This document shows positions 52,808 through 62,018 of a DNA stretch of 64,000 nucleotides, piece by piece. The notes under the pieces are model-generated. The model had not been told where the DNA came from. It did not search any database and saw only the letters and a program-made list of their open reading frames with translations. The translations under genes were made by a program, and so were the position numbers. Each line of letters starts with the position of its first letter. Within the stretch, counting starts at the first letter, position 1. The DNA comes from Kaistia sp. 32K (GTDB taxonomy: Bacteria > Pseudomonadota > Alphaproteobacteria > Rhizobiales > Kaistiaceae): assembly GCF_016629525.1 (NCBI RefSeq), contig NZ_AP024269.1:1426001-1490000 (forward strand), written 5' to 3'.

Positions 52808-54109
52808 ATGACCGGCGATCTGGCTTCCCTGTTTCGCATGCCCGTGCTTGCCGCGCTCGCGCTGCTCATGGCCAGCGACGCCTTGGGCGGGCCGCTGCGC
52901 TATGGGCTTTCGCAGCTCGGCCTGGTCGGCCTCTCCTATGCGCCGATCCTCGTGGCGGCGGCCGTCGTCGTCGCCTATCTCGGCCTGCGCTTCGGCTCGC
53001 TTCGGGCCGATCCGGCGGCGATCGCTATTTTCGCCATATCCACGCTCTGGCTGTTCCATGCGCTCTGGCTCGGGCGGGCGCCGCTGCAGGCGGCGTTCGG
53101 GCTCTACACCTTCATGCCGCTCTTCCTCGGCATGCTGGTCGTCGCGGTCGGCGGGCTGCCGGCGGTGCTGCGGATGGTTGGGGCGCTCTGGTGGATCGCG
53201 GTGCTCGGCGTCTTCGTCAGCGCCGTCGTCTGGTTCCCGTGGCACGGCCAGAGCTACGAGATCCTCGGCGTGAAGACCGTGTTCGCGCGCAGTTGGAGCG
53301 CCTTCGAGGTCGAGCGGCTGCCCGGCTTCTCGCGGGCGAGCTTCACGGCCGCCAACCAGATCGCGCTCGGCGGCGCGCTGCTGCTCGTCGGCCGGCTTGG
53401 ACGGCCGGCCAAGGTGGCCGTCTGGATCGTCTCGCTCGCCGCCGTCTGGCTGACGACGTCGAAGGCGCCGCTGGTCGCGGTGCTGCTCACGCCGCTGTTC
53501 GTCGCCTTTTTCGACCATGCCGGCCGTCGGCCCGGCGCCTTCGAACGCCGCCAGGGATTGCTGGTCCTACTGCTTGCGATCCTGATCGGCCTGCCGGTCG
53601 CCGCGCTCCTCGGCCTGCGCCTGCCGCAATGGGGGAATGCCGGGTTCCTGTCTTTGGGCTCGCTGAACCTGCGCCTGGCCGACATGTGGCCGCGCGCCTT
53701 CGCTCTGCTCGATCCGCCCTGGCCGCATCTGCTCCTCGGCCTCGGCTTCGGCGGCATCGGCGCCGGCCAGGCCTATTTCGATCCGGCCCGCTACAGCGCC
53801 GCCGACAATCTGTTCGTCTTTCTCTATGCGAGCTTCGGCATCGGCTCGGCCCTCTTCTTGCTCGCCTTCCTGCAAGGCAATCGCGCGCTCGCCGCCGCCG
53901 CCCCGGCGGTGTTCCGGAAAGTCTTCGTGCTGGCGGCGGTCCTCCTCGTCATCGGCATGATGTCGAATGTCGTCGAATCGATCCTGCCGGCCTTCCTGCT
54001 CGGCCTGCTCGCTGGCAAGGCGCTGGATCCGCTCGCCGCCGCCGGTTTGGCGGCGCCGGTGCGATCCTCCGGCGTCGCGGCGAACCTTCCCGCGCCGGTC
54101 CGCGTCTGA
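52808..54109 (+). CDS. O-antigen ligase/polymerase-like membrane protein
   Basis: A protein of about 433 residues with ten or more membrane helices and a large central extracytoplasmic loop (HGQSYEILGVKTVFA to RASFTAANQ), the architecture of Wzy polymerases and WaaL ligases. The later segment GLGFGGIGAGQAYFDPARYSAADNLFVFL resembles the second periplasmic loop of that superfamily. Start uncertain: ATG 52808, ATG 52784 or further upstream. Its stop overlaps the next ATG (TGATG), so it is coupled to a glycosyltransferase gene and probably belongs to surface glycan synthesis. Confidence 0.78.
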   Translation: MTGDLASLFRMPVLAALALLMASDALGGPLRYGLSQLGLVGLSYAPILVAAAVVVAYLGLRFGSLRADPAAIAIFAISTLWLFHALWLGRAPLQAAFGLYTFMPLFLGMLVVAVGGLPAVLRMVGALWWIAVLGVFVSAVVWFPWHGQSYEILGVKTVFARSWSAFEVERLPGFSRASFTAANQIALGGALLLVGRLGRPAKVAVWIVSLAAVWLTTSKAPLVAVLLTPLFVAFFDHAGRRPGAFERRQGLLVLLLAILIGLPVAALLGLRLPQWGNAGFLSLGSLNLRLADMWPRAFALLDPPWPHLLLGLGFGGIGAGQAYFDPARYSAADNLFVFLYASFGIGSALFLLAFLQGNRALAAAAPAVFRKVFVLAAVLLVIGMMSNVVESILPAFLLGLLAGKALDPLAAAGLAAPVRSSGVAANLPAPVRV

Positions 54110-55332
54110 TGACGATGCGGATCCTGCTGATCGCCGCGCTCTATCCACCCAATGCGCGGGGAGGCGCAGAGAATTCGGCCGCCAATCTCGCCGCCTGGCT
54201 CGCCGGGCAGGGGCATGAGGTCGCGGTCCTGACCGGGGCTCGGCGGGACGACGAGATCCTCGACGGCGAGATCGTCGGCGGCTTGCGGATCTGGCGGCTG
54301 CGCACCGCCCATCTCTATCCCGCCGTCGAAGCGCCGGACGCGCCGCTCTGGCAGAAGCCGATCTGGCACCTGCAGGATCATTTCGATCCGCGCAATCGCC
54401 GGCTCGTCGCGCGCGTGCTCGACGCCTTCCGGCCGGATTTCGTCGGCGTCCATATCATCCAGGGGATCGGCTATGCAGCGCTCGCCGAGATCGCCGACCG
54501 CGACCTGCCGACGCTCGTCATGCTGCATGATCTCGGTCTCGCCTGCATCCGGATGTCGATGTTCCGCAGCGGTGAGAATTGTCGCCGCCAATGCGTCGGG
54601 TGCCGGCTCTCGGCGCGCTACAAGCTGTCGCTCATCCGCCGTTTCCGGCGCGTCGGGTTCAACTCGCCGTCTGAGGCCAATCTGGCGGCGCTCGCGGCCT
54701 TCTTTCCGGTTTCGCAATATCCGCACGCCAGCATTCCGAATCCGAACCACTACCTGCCGCCCATGGTGGCGCGCACCGGCTCGGACCGGGTGCGGCTGCT
54801 CTATGTCGGCCGCCTGCATCGGAGCAAGGGCGTCGAGATCCTGCTCGACGCTGCGGCGTCGCTGGCCCGCTCGCACCGTTTCCAGCTCGCGATCGTCGGC
54901 GGCGGCGTGGAGGAGGCGAGGCTGAGGGCCCGCTATCCGGGCGCGGCCTGGCTGCGCTTCCATGGCCAGGTCTCCGAGACGGAGGTCGCCGACCACATGC
55001 AGAACGCTGATCTTCTCTGCGTCCCGTCCGTCTGGCGGGAGAACTGGCCGGGTGTCGTCGTGCGGGCGCAGAGCCTCGGCCTGCCTGTGCTCGGCAGCCG
55101 GATCGGCGGCATTCCCGAGCTCGTCGAGCCCGGGGTCACCGGCGATCTGGCTGCGCCGGGCGATCGGCGGGACTGGGAGGCGGCGCTCGGCCGGATTCTC
55201 GCCGAGCCGGAGCGGCTCACGGCGTGGCGGCGGAACGCGGAAGCGACGCGGGACCGGTTCGACCAAGATGCGCTCGGCCAGCGGATGGTTGCGTTCATGC
55301 GGGCGATCGCCGCCGCGCCGAAAAGGCTTTAG
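54109..55332 (+). CDS. Glycosyltransferase family 4 protein
   Basis: A 407-residue GT-B enzyme. The N-terminal half has PPNARGGAENSAANLAAWLA, typical of GT4; the C-terminal half has RLLYVGRLHRSKGVEILLDA and PSVWRENWPGVVVRAQSLGL with the nucleotide-sugar E-x7-E-like region. A cysteine cluster (CRRQCVGC) in the middle is seen in some GT4 subgroups. It overlaps the upstream polymerase-like gene by one base and the convergent GGDEF-EAL gene by four. Donor and acceptor sugars unknown. Confidence 0.9.
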   Translation: MTMRILLIAALYPPNARGGAENSAANLAAWLAGQGHEVAVLTGARRDDEILDGEIVGGLRIWRLRTAHLYPAVEAPDAPLWQKPIWHLQDHFDPRNRRLVARVLDAFRPDFVGVHIIQGIGYAALAEIADRDLPTLVMLHDLGLACIRMSMFRSGENCRRQCVGCRLSARYKLSLIRRFRRVGFNSPSEANLAALAAFFPVSQYPHASIPNPNHYLPPMVARTGSDRVRLLYVGRLHRSKGVEILLDAAASLARSHRFQLAIVGGGVEEARLRARYPGAAWLRFHGQVSETEVADHMQNADLLCVPSVWRENWPGVVVRAQSLGLPVLGSRIGGIPELVEPGVTGDLAAPGDRRDWEAALGRILAEPERLTAWRRNAEATRDRFDQDALGQRMVAFMRAIAAAPKRL

Positions 55333-57653
55333 GCGACCCGCCAGCGTCGCGACGAGACGGAATCGACGAAGTCGGTGACGAAGCCCGGCACGTCTTCCGC
55401 CGCCATCGGCTGGGCGATCAGATAGCCCTGGATGATCGGGCAACCGAGCGCGCGCACGGCGTCGAGCTGGGCCCGCGTCTCGACGCCCTCGGCGATGATC
55501 TCGAGTTCCAGCGCCGCGGCGAGCTCGATGATCGAGCGGACGATCGCGTTGGTCTTGGGGTCGTGCTCGAGATCGGTGACGAAGGAGCGATCGATCTTGA
55601 GGCTGTTGACGGGGAGGGCGCGCAGATGGCTGAGCGAGGCGTAGCCCGTGCCGAAATCGTCGAGCGCGATCGAGAAGCCGAGCCGGCGCAGTTCATGCAG
55701 CGTCGCCTCGATGCGTTCGGCGTCGCGCGACAGGATGGTCGTCTCGGTCACCTCGATGCCGAGCTGGTCGCTGTCCAGCCCGTGCCGGCGCAGCTGCGCC
55801 ACCAGATCGTCGGCGAAGCCGGGATTGCGCAGATCAAACGCCGTGACGTTCATGTTGGTCCGGATCGCCAGGCCCTGGCTACGCCAGTTGGCGAGATCCT
55901 CCAGCACGCGACCGAGCATCATCTTGGTCATCGCCTGCGCGATGTCGGGTTCGTCGAAGGTCTCGGCGAAAGCGGCGGGGGCCAGCATGCCGCGCTCCGG
56001 ATGCTGCCAGCGGGCGAGCGCCTCGAAGCCGGCCAGTCCGCCGGTGCGGATGTCGACCAGCGGCTGGTACACCGGCATGATCTGCCCGGCGTCGAGCGCC
56101 AGGCGCAGCGCCTTCAGCAGGCCGTAGCGGCGCTCGGCGTCGTCGCGCATCGACGGCTCGAAGAACACCGTGCGGCCGCGGCCGGCGCGCTTGGCGCGGT
56201 AGACGGCGATGTCGGCATCCGCCATCAGCTCGCCGAAGGTGCGGCCGTCGGCCGGGAAGATGGCGATGCCGGCGCTCAGGCTGATCGGCACGTCCTGGCC
56301 CTTGACCGAGAACGGGCGGGCGACGGCCACCATCATGCGCCGGACGGCGGTGGCGGCGTCCTCGATGTCGTGCGCGTTGGTGAGCACGACGGCGAACTCG
56401 TCGCCGCCGAGCCGGCCGATGACGTCCGATTTGCGGATGGTGCTGCGCAGGCGGCTCGAGATCTCGCGCAACACCATGTCGCCGGCGTCGTGGCCGAGGC
56501 TGTCGTTGATGTCCTTGAAGTGGTCGAGGTCGATGATGCAGAGCGCGGCGCGGCGGCGGGCGCGCTTCATCTGCTTCAGCTTCTCCTCGAAGCGCAGCTC
56601 GAAGAAGCTGCGGTTGGGCAGGCTGGTCAGGCTGTCGTGATGGGCGAGATGCACCAGCTCCGCCTCGAGGGCGCGATTGCGGGTGATCTCGTCGCGCAGT
56701 TCCTGCGTGGTGCGTTCGAGCGATTCATAGCTCGCCATCAGATCGATGGCGCGCGCCTCCAGCATCTCGTTCGCCTTGATCAGGTCCTGATGCTGCTGGT
56801 TGATCGCGCGGGCGGCCGCCAGAGTCGGCCCGATGTCGACATCGGTAATGGTGAGCCCTTCGCCATGCGGCGCCAGCCGCAGCTGCCGATCGACAAGCTT
56901 GCCGTCCTGCGGATAGCTGGCGTCGAAGACGTCCGAGATCTGGCTCTCGACGGCGCGCACGAAACGGGCGAGCAGGCCTTTTTCCTGGGCAAACGGCCAG
57001 ATCTCGCGGATCGACCTGCCGATCAGCAATTCCGGCGTCGCGTTGAGCCGCCGCGCGGATTCGGCGTTCGCCGCCAGGACGCCGAAATCCTCGATCGCGC
57101 CGCTGGCATTGCGGAAGGCATGGATGACGGTGATGGCGTCGGCGCTGACGTTGAACACCGAGCGCAGGATGTTGGTGGCGTCCTCGCGGGGGCGGATATA
57201 GCAGAGGAGGCAGGGCGTGCCCCGGTCCTGGACGGGAAGGATCAGCCGCTCGGTGATGCCGACCGCGCCGAAGCCGACCTTGTTGTGCAGGCCGAGGCCG
57301 GGCCGGCCGCTCCGCAGCACGTCGACATAGACGGGGCGGAACGAGATCGCGCCGGGATTGGTCAGCGCCTCGAGCGCCTTGCCGGTGGGGTCGTGGCCGA
57401 ACAGCGCCAGGACGCGGCTGCCGACATGCGCGTAGACGAGCGCGTCGCCATCGGCGCGCAGCAACAGCGTGCGCTCGCCCAGCGGACCCGTGAGCCAGTC
57501 GGCGAAAAGCGCGAGCTCCGGCAGCGCGCCGCCCTTCGTCTGGAGCCACAATGCATGCAGATCCCGAACGTCGCTGAAGTCGGTCGTTAGCTCGATGTCG
57601 TCTGAACGGACGTCAATGTAGTTCGTCAAACGGGACGCTTTCCTGAGGACCAC
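55329..57653 (-). CDS. PAS-GGDEF-EAL cyclic-di-GMP protein
   Basis: A 774-residue cytoplasmic signalling protein. Residues 30-155 and 160-280 look like two PAS-type sensor domains, joined by a coiled coil (290-335). The GGDEF motif is intact (416-420) with an RxxD inhibitory site five residues before it (R407-D410). The EAL domain has EAL at 544-546 and the metal and catalytic motifs NVTAFD, EVTETT, DDFGTGYASL, KIDR and EGVET. Both making and breaking of cyclic di-GMP are therefore possible. Start: GTG at 57653, or the TTG eight codons on. Confidence 0.93.
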   Translation of the reverse strand: MVLRKASRLTNYIDVRSDDIELTTDFSDVRDLHALWLQTKGGALPELALFADWLTGPLGERTLLLRADGDALVYAHVGSRVLALFGHDPTGKALEALTNPGAISFRPVYVDVLRSGRPGLGLHNKVGFGAVGITERLILPVQDRGTPCLLCYIRPREDATNILRSVFNVSADAITVIHAFRNASGAIEDFGVLAANAESARRLNATPELLIGRSIREIWPFAQEKGLLARFVRAVESQISDVFDASYPQDGKLVDRQLRLAPHGEGLTITDVDIGPTLAAARAINQQHQDLIKANEMLEARAIDLMASYESLERTTQELRDEITRNRALEAELVHLAHHDSLTSLPNRSFFELRFEEKLKQMKRARRRAALCIIDLDHFKDINDSLGHDAGDMVLREISSRLRSTIRKSDVIGRLGGDEFAVVLTNAHDIEDAATAVRRMMVAVARPFSVKGQDVPISLSAGIAIFPADGRTFGELMADADIAVYRAKRAGRGRTVFFEPSMRDDAERRYGLLKALRLALDAGQIMPVYQPLVDIRTGGLAGFEALARWQHPERGMLAPAAFAETFDEPDIAQAMTKMMLGRVLEDLANWRSQGLAIRTNMNVTAFDLRNPGFADDLVAQLRRHGLDSDQLGIEVTETTILSRDAERIEATLHELRRLGFSIALDDFGTGYASLSHLRALPVNSLKIDRSFVTDLEHDPKTNAIVRSIIELAAALELEIIAEGVETRAQLDAVRALGCPIIQGYLIAQPMAAEDVPGFVTDFVDSVSSRRWRVA

Positions 57654-58002
57654 ACCGGCGACGAAACTATAGGACCCTGCCTTTACAAGCGATTAAGTGA
57701 AGATCCCGCCCAATTCAATCAATGGGTGCAAGGTTAAGGGACCCTGACAGATTGCGTTGCAAATCGCCCAATCGGCTTCAGCCCCGACCCCGACCTCGCG
57801 CCGCGAGCACGAGAGGGGGAACGCTTGTGCTGCGTCCCCGAGATGGATGGAGGTTGGTGACCGAAACCCTCGCCCGTGAGCGGGAGAGGGCAGGCGAGGG
57901 GCAAGTCGTTTTGAAGGGCGGGAGGGTCGGCAGGAACGTCCAGCGCCCTCCGCATGTCCTCATGGGGCCCGCGCGCCTGACATCGGCGCGCGGATCCGAA
58001 TA
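57654..58002. other. Intergenic region with a REP-like palindrome
   Basis: About 350 bases. The stretch 57869-57902 contains CTCGCCCGTGAGCGGGAGAG, an inverted repeat of the REP type common in Rhizobiales, and 57790-57815 contains CGCGCCGCGAGCACGAGAGG. No gene is convincing here. Confidence 0.45.
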
Positions 58003-58203
58003 TCAGGACGCGCGCGCCAGTTGTGTCGTGGGATGGCGGCGGATCTTGCGCGCGGCGCGCTCCGCGGCGATCACATCCGTGAAGATCTGGCCTTCGAGCG
58101 TCGCGAAGGCGCCCTCCAGCGCGTGAAATGCGAAGCTCCTGCCGGACCGGATCAGGATGCCGGCCGCCTCGTCGTCGATCTCGATAATGTAGTTGTCGAA
58201 CAC
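58003..58203 (-). CDS. Small unknown protein
   Basis: A 66-residue protein (MFDNYIIEIDDEAAGILIRS onward) with a basic C-terminus. The GTG at 58203 follows GGAG at seven bases; the longer frame upstream is read from the overlapping gene. I do not know the family; the compact alpha/beta look recalls small DUF proteins of Rhizobiales. Confidence 0.6.
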   Translation of the reverse strand: MFDNYIIEIDDEAAGILIRSGRSFAFHALEGAFATLEGQIFTDVIAAERAARKIRRHPTTQLARAS

Positions 58204-58424
58204 CGAAGTTCTCCTTTCGCCGCCGAAACCTGCCATGCAAGCTTCAGGCCGCGATCGATCATGTCTCTTTTCGAGAGCCATCCGGACACCGCCCGGCGAC
58301 CCTCAATGTCGAAATTCAGCCAGAGTTCCGACAGCGGCGACACATCATCATTCGGCGGAGGGGATGACGCAGGGTTGCTGTTGTTTTCGGCATCGAAGAT
58401 CTCCTCATCGAAATCCAGAGCCAC
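58152..58424 (-). CDS. Small unknown acidic protein
   Basis: A 90-residue protein with an acidic, Pro/Ser-rich start (MALDFDEEIFDAENNSNPAS) and a helical middle (GWLSKRDMIDRGLKLAWQVS). The start is GTG with a weak ribosome binding site. Its last 17 codons overlap the start of the next small gene in another frame. The two may be a coupled pair; it may also be shorter or non-coding. Confidence 0.45.
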   Translation of the reverse strand: MALDFDEEIFDAENNSNPASSPPPNDDVSPLSELWLNFDIEGRRAVSGWLSKRDMIDRGLKLAWQVSAAKGELRCSTTTLSRSTTRRPAS

Positions 58425-58699
58425 GAACCCGTCGTGACGCTTTAGCGTTTGGTGTCGCGGCGCAAGCTGCTTTTCAAATCACCGCGGCATCGCGTGGATG
58501 CGATGCTCATATGGGGCCGAACGGCGCCTTCCTACCAGTCATGCATTTCCTTTTTTTGACACTCGTCGAGGAGGATGTTGCGGGCTTTTCCGCAATGGCG
58601 AAAGTCGGGGGAAATTCACGCCTGTGCGCTGTGCGAGGAACGGATTGACAAGTGGGGTCGCTTGCAACGTTCTTGAGCCCTGCACGGGAGCGAGCGCAC

Positions 58700-60172
58700 A
58701 TGACTTATATCGGCATCGACATCGGCACATCGGCAGTGAAGGCGCTGCTCGTCGACGAGAACCAGGCGGTGCTCGCCGAAACGGATGTCCCGCTGCCGAT
58801 CTCCCGGCCGCACCCGCTCTGGTCGGAGCAGGATCCGGAGGATTGGTGGCGCGCCACCGAGAGCGCGCTTGCCGCGCTCCGCGCCAAGGCCCCGGCCGCG
58901 TTCGAGGCTACCGTCGGCATCGGTCTCTCCGGCCAGATGCACGGCGCCGTGCTGCTCGATCAGGCAGGTCGGGTCCTGCGCCCGGCCATCCTCTGGAACG
59001 ACGGCCGCAGCCATGCCGAATGCGCCCAGCTCGAACACCGGCTGCCGGATCTCGGCCGCATTGCCGGCGTGCCCGCCATGCCGGGCTTCACGGCGCCGAA
59101 GCTGCTCTGGGTCGCTCGGCACGAGCCGGAGATCTTCGCCAGCATCGCGCATGTGCTGCTCCCGAAGGATTATGTCCGCTTCCGCCTGACCGGCACCTAT
59201 GTCTCGGAAATGTCGGACGCGGCCGGCACGCTCTGGCTCGACGAGGCGGAGCGCCGCTGGTCGCCGGAAGTGATGAGCGCGACGGGGCTCGATCCCGCCG
59301 TGATGCCGAGGCTGGTCGAGGGCTCCGACGTTTCCGGCGCCGTGGCCGCTTCTGTCGCGGCGGCGCTCGGCCTGAAGCCCGGCGTGATCGTCGCGGGCGG
59401 CGCGGGTGACGCGGCCGCCGGCGGCGTCGGCATCGGTGCGATCGACGAGGGCGACGCCTTCATCTCGCTCGGCACGTCGGGCCAGTATTTCGTCGTCAAC
59501 GAGACCTATCGCCCGCATCCGGCCGCCTATGTCCACGCCTTCGCGCATGCCCTGCCTGGGCGCTGGTTCCAGATGGCGGCGATGCTGAACGGCGCCAGCG
59601 CGCTCGCCTGGGCGGCGCAGCTGGTCGGCGAGGCGGATATCGGCAAATTGCTCGCCCGCGTCGAGGCCGAGCCGGTCCGCAACAGCGACCTCCTGTTCCT
59701 GCCCTATCTCGCCGGCGAGCGCACGCCGCACAACGATCCCTATGCCCGCGGCGTCTTCTTCGGGCTGACGCCCGCGACGCAGACGACCGACCTGGTCCGT
59801 GCCGTGCTGGAGGGCGTCGCCTTCTCCTTCGCCGACGCGCAGGCGGCGCTGGCCGCCGCCGGCACGCGCCCGACGCGAATGGCGGTCATCGGCGGCGGCG
59901 CCAGGAGCCCGCTCTGGATCAAGATGTTCGCCGACGTGCTCGGCGTGCAGATCGTGCTCAACGAGGGCGGCGCCAAGGGACCCGCCTTCGGCGCGGCCAG
60001 GCTCGCCATCCTCGCCGCGACGGGCGGACAGCCGGCCCGCATCTGCACGGCTCCGCCGATCCGCGCGACGATCGATCCGGACCCGGCGGAAACCGCCCGC
60101 TACGCCGAGAAGATCGAGCGCTTCCGCCGGCTCTATACCGTGCTGAAGCCCGAGTTCGCCGCCGGCGCTTGA
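58700..60172 (+). CDS. xylB: Xylulokinase
   Basis: A 490-residue FGGY-family sugar kinase that phosphorylates D-xylulose to xylulose 5-phosphate. Family motifs are the phosphate loop GIDIGTSAVKALLVD, the xylulokinase-type substrate loop GLSGQMHGAVLLD, the catalytic aspartate in GGAGDAAAGGVG and the C-terminal GGGARSPLW. The ATG at 58700 follows GGGAG. Its stop lies in the loop of a small GC hairpin. It sits upstream of a sugar ABC transporter with two gene remnants between. The FGGY family is certain; xylulose as substrate is likely. Confidence 0.9.
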   Translation: MTYIGIDIGTSAVKALLVDENQAVLAETDVPLPISRPHPLWSEQDPEDWWRATESALAALRAKAPAAFEATVGIGLSGQMHGAVLLDQAGRVLRPAILWNDGRSHAECAQLEHRLPDLGRIAGVPAMPGFTAPKLLWVARHEPEIFASIAHVLLPKDYVRFRLTGTYVSEMSDAAGTLWLDEAERRWSPEVMSATGLDPAVMPRLVEGSDVSGAVAASVAAALGLKPGVIVAGGAGDAAAGGVGIGAIDEGDAFISLGTSGQYFVVNETYRPHPAAYVHAFAHALPGRWFQMAAMLNGASALAWAAQLVGEADIGKLLARVEAEPVRNSDLLFLPYLAGERTPHNDPYARGVFFGLTPATQTTDLVRAVLEGVAFSFADAQAALAAAGTRPTRMAVIGGGARSPLWIKMFADVLGVQIVLNEGGAKGPAFGAARLAILAATGGQPARICTAPPIRATIDPDPAETARYAEKIERFRRLYTVLKPEFAAGA

Positions 60173-60212
60173 AGCGCCGGGACGCTGTTTGAGATAGCAG
60201 GAGACGAGCCTT

Positions 60213-60458
60213 TTGCTGCAGCTCGTCTCCGGCGGCGTGCTGCTCTCGGCCGAGGCGAGCGCGCTGGTCCGCAATCCCGCCTTCCAGCTCAAGATGGCGA
60301 TGCTTCTGATCGGCCTCGTCAATGTCGCGGCGTTTCACGGCTTCGTCGCCGGCGATCTCCGGCGCGGCGATCTCGGACGGGCGCGGCCGTTCGCGGCGCT
60401 CTCGCTCGCCGTCTGGGTGGTCGTGCTGCTCGCCGGCCGCGCCATCGCCTATCTCTGA
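60213..60458 (+). pseudogene. C-terminal fragment of a DUF6644-like membrane protein
   Basis: An 81-codon frame from a TTG with two membrane helices (LKMAMLLIGLVNVAAFHGFV and AALSLAVWVVVLLAGRAIAY). It resembles the C-terminal half of DUF6644/DUF2214-type membrane proteins of about 150 residues; the expected N-terminal half is not encoded between it and xylB. Probably a remnant, though a small two-helix protein cannot be excluded. Confidence 0.5.
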
Positions 60459-60581
60459 TGCACCGTCTCTGCCGCAGCGCGGTGACGAATCCATATTGAC
60501 TTAAAGGAAGCTGCGTCGACTAACTGCGTGAAAACAAGTTAATCGAGCGGCTGAAAAGCAGCCCGCCGCAGGGAGGCAGGA

Positions 60582-60845
60582 TTGGAGAGGCCCGGCACGG
60601 GTCGTGGAAGTAATTCCGCGCAACTTCGCCGCTATTGGGAGTGTCTCGTCCTGCATAGGTTGCGCCGCGCGGGCGAAGCCTGCAAGGCTGACCTTGCCCA
60701 CGCCGCCGATCTGACCAGCACCGCCATCGGCGCCATCATCCGCAAGATGTTCTTCAATGTCTCGTCCCGCGCCTCGATCCCAATGCGCGACGACGACAGG
60801 GACCTCGATACCGGCGGAACCCTCGGTTTCGCCGGCGTCACCTAG
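60582..60845 (+). pseudogene. Truncated ROK-family regulator
   Basis: An 87-codon frame starting at TTG. GSNSAQLRRYWECLVLHRLR and ADLAHAADLTSTAIGAIIRK match the N-terminal winged helix of ROK repressors, here ahead of a fructose-type transporter where an FrcR-like ROK gene is expected. After residue 55 the match ends and the chain continues with unrelated sequence to a stop, so the sugar-binding kinase-like domain (about 300 residues) is missing. A TTGACT at 60496 could be an old promoter. Confidence 0.7.
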
Positions 60846-60929
60846 CATTCTCGGGAGGAGACCGGGAGCGTCGCGGAGAGACTGGTCGCTTCGCGGACGA
60901 GAACAAGAAACGACCAGGGAGGAACGGAC

Positions 60930-61931
60930 ATGCTGAAGAAACTTCTGCTTGCCGGCGGCATACTGGCGTTGAGCGCGGCGCCGGTTCTGGCTGACGAGGT
61001 CATCGGCCTGATCACCAAGACCGAGACCAACCCCTTCTTCGTCAAGATGCGCGAGGGCGCCCAGGCGAAGGCCAAGGAGCTCGGTGTCACCCTCATCACC
61101 GCCGCCGGCAAGTATGACGGCGACAATGACGGCCAGGTCGCGGCGATCGAGAATTTGATCGCGGCCGGCGCCAAGGGCTTTGCCATCGTTCCCTCGGACT
61201 CAAAGGCGATCGTGCCGACGATCCAGAAGGCGCGCGACGCGGGCCTGAAGGTGATCGTGCTCGACACGCCGCTCGATCCGATGAACGCGGCCGACGCCAC
61301 CTTCGCCACCGACAACCGCAAGGCCGGCCAGCTGATCGGCCAGTGGGCCAAGGGCACGCTCGGCGACAAGGCCAAGGACGCGAAGATCGTCTTCCTCGAC
61401 CTCGCCACCAACCAGCCGACCGTCGACTTCCTGCGCGACCAGGGCTTCATGCAGGGCTTCGGCATCGACGTGAAGGATCCGAACAAGTACGGCGACGAGG
61501 ACGATCCGCGCATCTGCACGCATGAAATCAGCCAGGGCGACCAGGAGAAGGGCCGCACGGCGATGGAGAACGCGCTGCAGAAATGCCCGGACGTGAACGT
61601 TGTCTACACGATCAACGAGCCGGCGGCGGCCGGCGCGTGGGAAGCGTTGAAGGCGGTCGGCAAGGATGACGGCAGCGTGCTGCTCGTCTCGATCGACGGC
61701 GGCTGCCCGGGCGTCAAGAACGTCCAGGCCGGAACCCTCGGCGCCACCTCGCAGCAATATCCGCTGAAGATGGCGGCGATGGCGCTCGAGGCGATCCATG
61801 CCGGCAAGATCCCGGAGATCGACCCGAAGGCCGGCTTCCTCGACACCGGCGCGCAGCTGATCACCGCCAAGCCGGTCGACGGCGTTCCGTCGATCACTGT
61901 CGAAGAGGGCCTCAAGCTCTGCTGGGGCTGA
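60930..61931 (+). CDS. frcB: Sugar ABC substrate-binding protein, FrcB type
   Basis: A 333-residue periplasmic binding protein of the ribose/fructose (RbsB-like) family. The signal peptide is [18 protein letters not shown]; the mature chain begins [18 protein letters not shown], close to FrcB of Sinorhizobium meliloti, which binds fructose, mannose and ribose. GGAGG precedes the ATG. It begins an operon with a permease and ATPase. Confidence 0.9.
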   Translation: MLKKLLLAGGILALSAAPVLADEVIGLITKTETNPFFVKMREGAQAKAKELGVTLITAAGKYDGDNDGQVAAIENLIAAGAKGFAIVPSDSKAIVPTIQKARDAGLKVIVLDTPLDPMNAADATFATDNRKAGQLIGQWAKGTLGDKAKDAKIVFLDLATNQPTVDFLRDQGFMQGFGIDVKDPNKYGDEDDPRICTHEISQGDQEKGRTAMENALQKCPDVNVVYTINEPAAAGAWEALKAVGKDDGSVLLVSIDGGCPGVKNVQAGTLGATSQQYPLKMAAMALEAIHAGKIPEIDPKAGFLDTGAQLITAKPVDGVPSITVEEGLKLCWG

Positions 61932-62018
61932 GACTTTCGCGCCGCGCAAGCGGCTGTCGTCGTAAGACGTGGGGGCGCTTCGGCGCTCCCACGATGAGGC
62001 GTCGGGGAGGATGGCCTT

